Shown: positions 63,534-64,000 of the stretch, one piece after another | Numbering within the stretch: the first letter of the stretch is position 1 | Layout: every line of letters begins with the position of its first letter | Source: Aplectana chamaeleonis | Lineage: Eukaryota > Nematoda > Chromadorea > Rhabditida > Cosmocercidae | DNA length: 64,000 bases | Direction of reading: 5' to 3' | NCBI GenBank assembly: GCA_029168955.1 | Contig: JAPDOI010000185.1 | Location: 1,226,001 to 1,290,000, forward strand | Notes under the pieces: generated by a model | The model's input: the letters and a program-made list of their open reading frames with translations, nothing else | Databases searched by the model: none | What the model was told of the DNA's origin: nothing | Translations under genes and position numbers: made by a program

Positions 63534-63811
63534 CTGTGCTTATCTGGGCCAAATTCCGGTCCGCAATTGCGTCTCGACACGCTTTGCAGCCGCGCGCGCT
63601 TGAGTCAGTCGGGTTTCCAGCGCCAAAGCCGACTCGATGTGGCTTTTTTATACAATTTTCTCCAATTTTTTTAGTTTCCAGTTTCCAAAACCCACCTAGA
63701 GTCAGCAGATCGGCGGCTGCGGCGCTGGAAGCTCTTCTGACTCGGGAGCGTGCGGCCGCAAAGCGTGTCGAGACGCAATTGCGGACCGGAATTTGGCCCA
63801 GATAAGCGCAG
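63534..63811. mobile_element. 278-bp TA-flanked palindromic MITE
   Basis: CTGTGCTTATCTGGGCCAAA and TTTGGCCCAGATAAGCGCAG are near-perfect ends of arms about 60 bp long. TA lies at 63532-63533 and 63812-63813. The homologous place at 37532-37538 lacks it. Confidence 0.9.
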
Positions 63812-63813
63812 TA

Positions 63814-64000
63814 GATCAAAGCTATGGCAACGTACTTCCACTAAAAAGACATTCCACATTATATCAAAGAGTGTTCAAACCAACATATATCACTATCTAT
63901 GAGTAGCTGTTAAACGACACGATCGAAGTATCTGGATTTTTTAAACAATACCTATCCACAATATCCGAATTTCCTATCACTTTAGAGTGCTATCTTAGCG
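63814..64000. repeat. Array-linked flank, second copy, cut by the window end
   Basis: Matches 37538-37725 in order (GATCAAAGCTATG, CTATGAGTAG, AATATCCGAATTTCCTATCA). The window stops where the foldback at 37710 would begin. Confidence 0.8.

Noticed and set aside
63184..63819. 211-codon minus-strand frame
   Set aside because: It joins an ATTCG array with a palindromic MITE; the two parts are shown to be separate by the empty site at 37532.

Overview
This looks like 64 kb of nuclear DNA from a strongylid nematode, most likely a hookworm or close relative. The main reasons are two near-identical RTE-type retrotransposons whose protein resembles one I recall from Necator and Ancylostoma, a tRNA-derived SINE of a type I recall from strongylids, a CR1-like and a Jockey-like LINE, and very many short inverted-repeat elements. 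The genus is inference from memory. I find no convincing host protein-coding gene, no rRNA gene and no intact tRNA gene. The window reads as intergenic or intronic DNA built almost wholly of nested transposons.

Layout. 1-3.7 kb: minisatellite and decayed repeats. 3.7-6.3 kb: CR1-like LINE on the minus strand with an open reverse-transcriptase frame and a truncated endonuclease. 7.7-8.7 kb: TTAA-flanked MITEs, one inside another. 9.7-13.7 kb: a second, decayed CR1-like copy split by a small palindromic MITE, a 1.8 kb hAT-like element (carrying a SINE) and a Harbinger-like MITE. 14.5-15.6 kb: foldback elements. 15.9-21.5 kb: a palindromic element split by a 5.0 kb hAT-like element, which holds a second hAT-like element, TTAA MITEs and a Harbinger-like MITE. 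22.4-25.8 kb: three related TA-flanked elements, each with a TATA-like box and many CACGTG motifs. 26.4-27.3 kb: a large palindrome. 27.4-31.1 kb: RTE copy A inside a TTAA MITE. 31.6-32.7 kb: a 42-bp minisatellite and GC-rich hairpins. 33.0-37.2 kb: RTE copy B inside a Harbinger-like foldback. 37.2-39.0 kb: 42-bp ATTCG-rich arrays and small Harbinger-like MITEs. 40-50 kb: TTAA MITEs, LINE remnants, an RTE fragment and a satellite. 51.3-52.3 kb: a Jockey-like LINE relic. 52.8-62.3 kb: runs of TTAA MITEs sharing single TTAA sites. 62.9-64 kb: foldback MITEs and a second ATTCG-array repeat.

Because the insertions are nested, many target-site duplications can be read directly: TTAA for the AGGCA-ended MITEs, TWA for the Harbinger-like set, 8 bp for the hAT-like set, TA for others, and 9-13 bp for the RTEs. 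In several cases an uninterrupted paralogue, a mirror arm, or a rejoined reading frame inside the same window confirms the exact insertion. All boundaries were read by eye.
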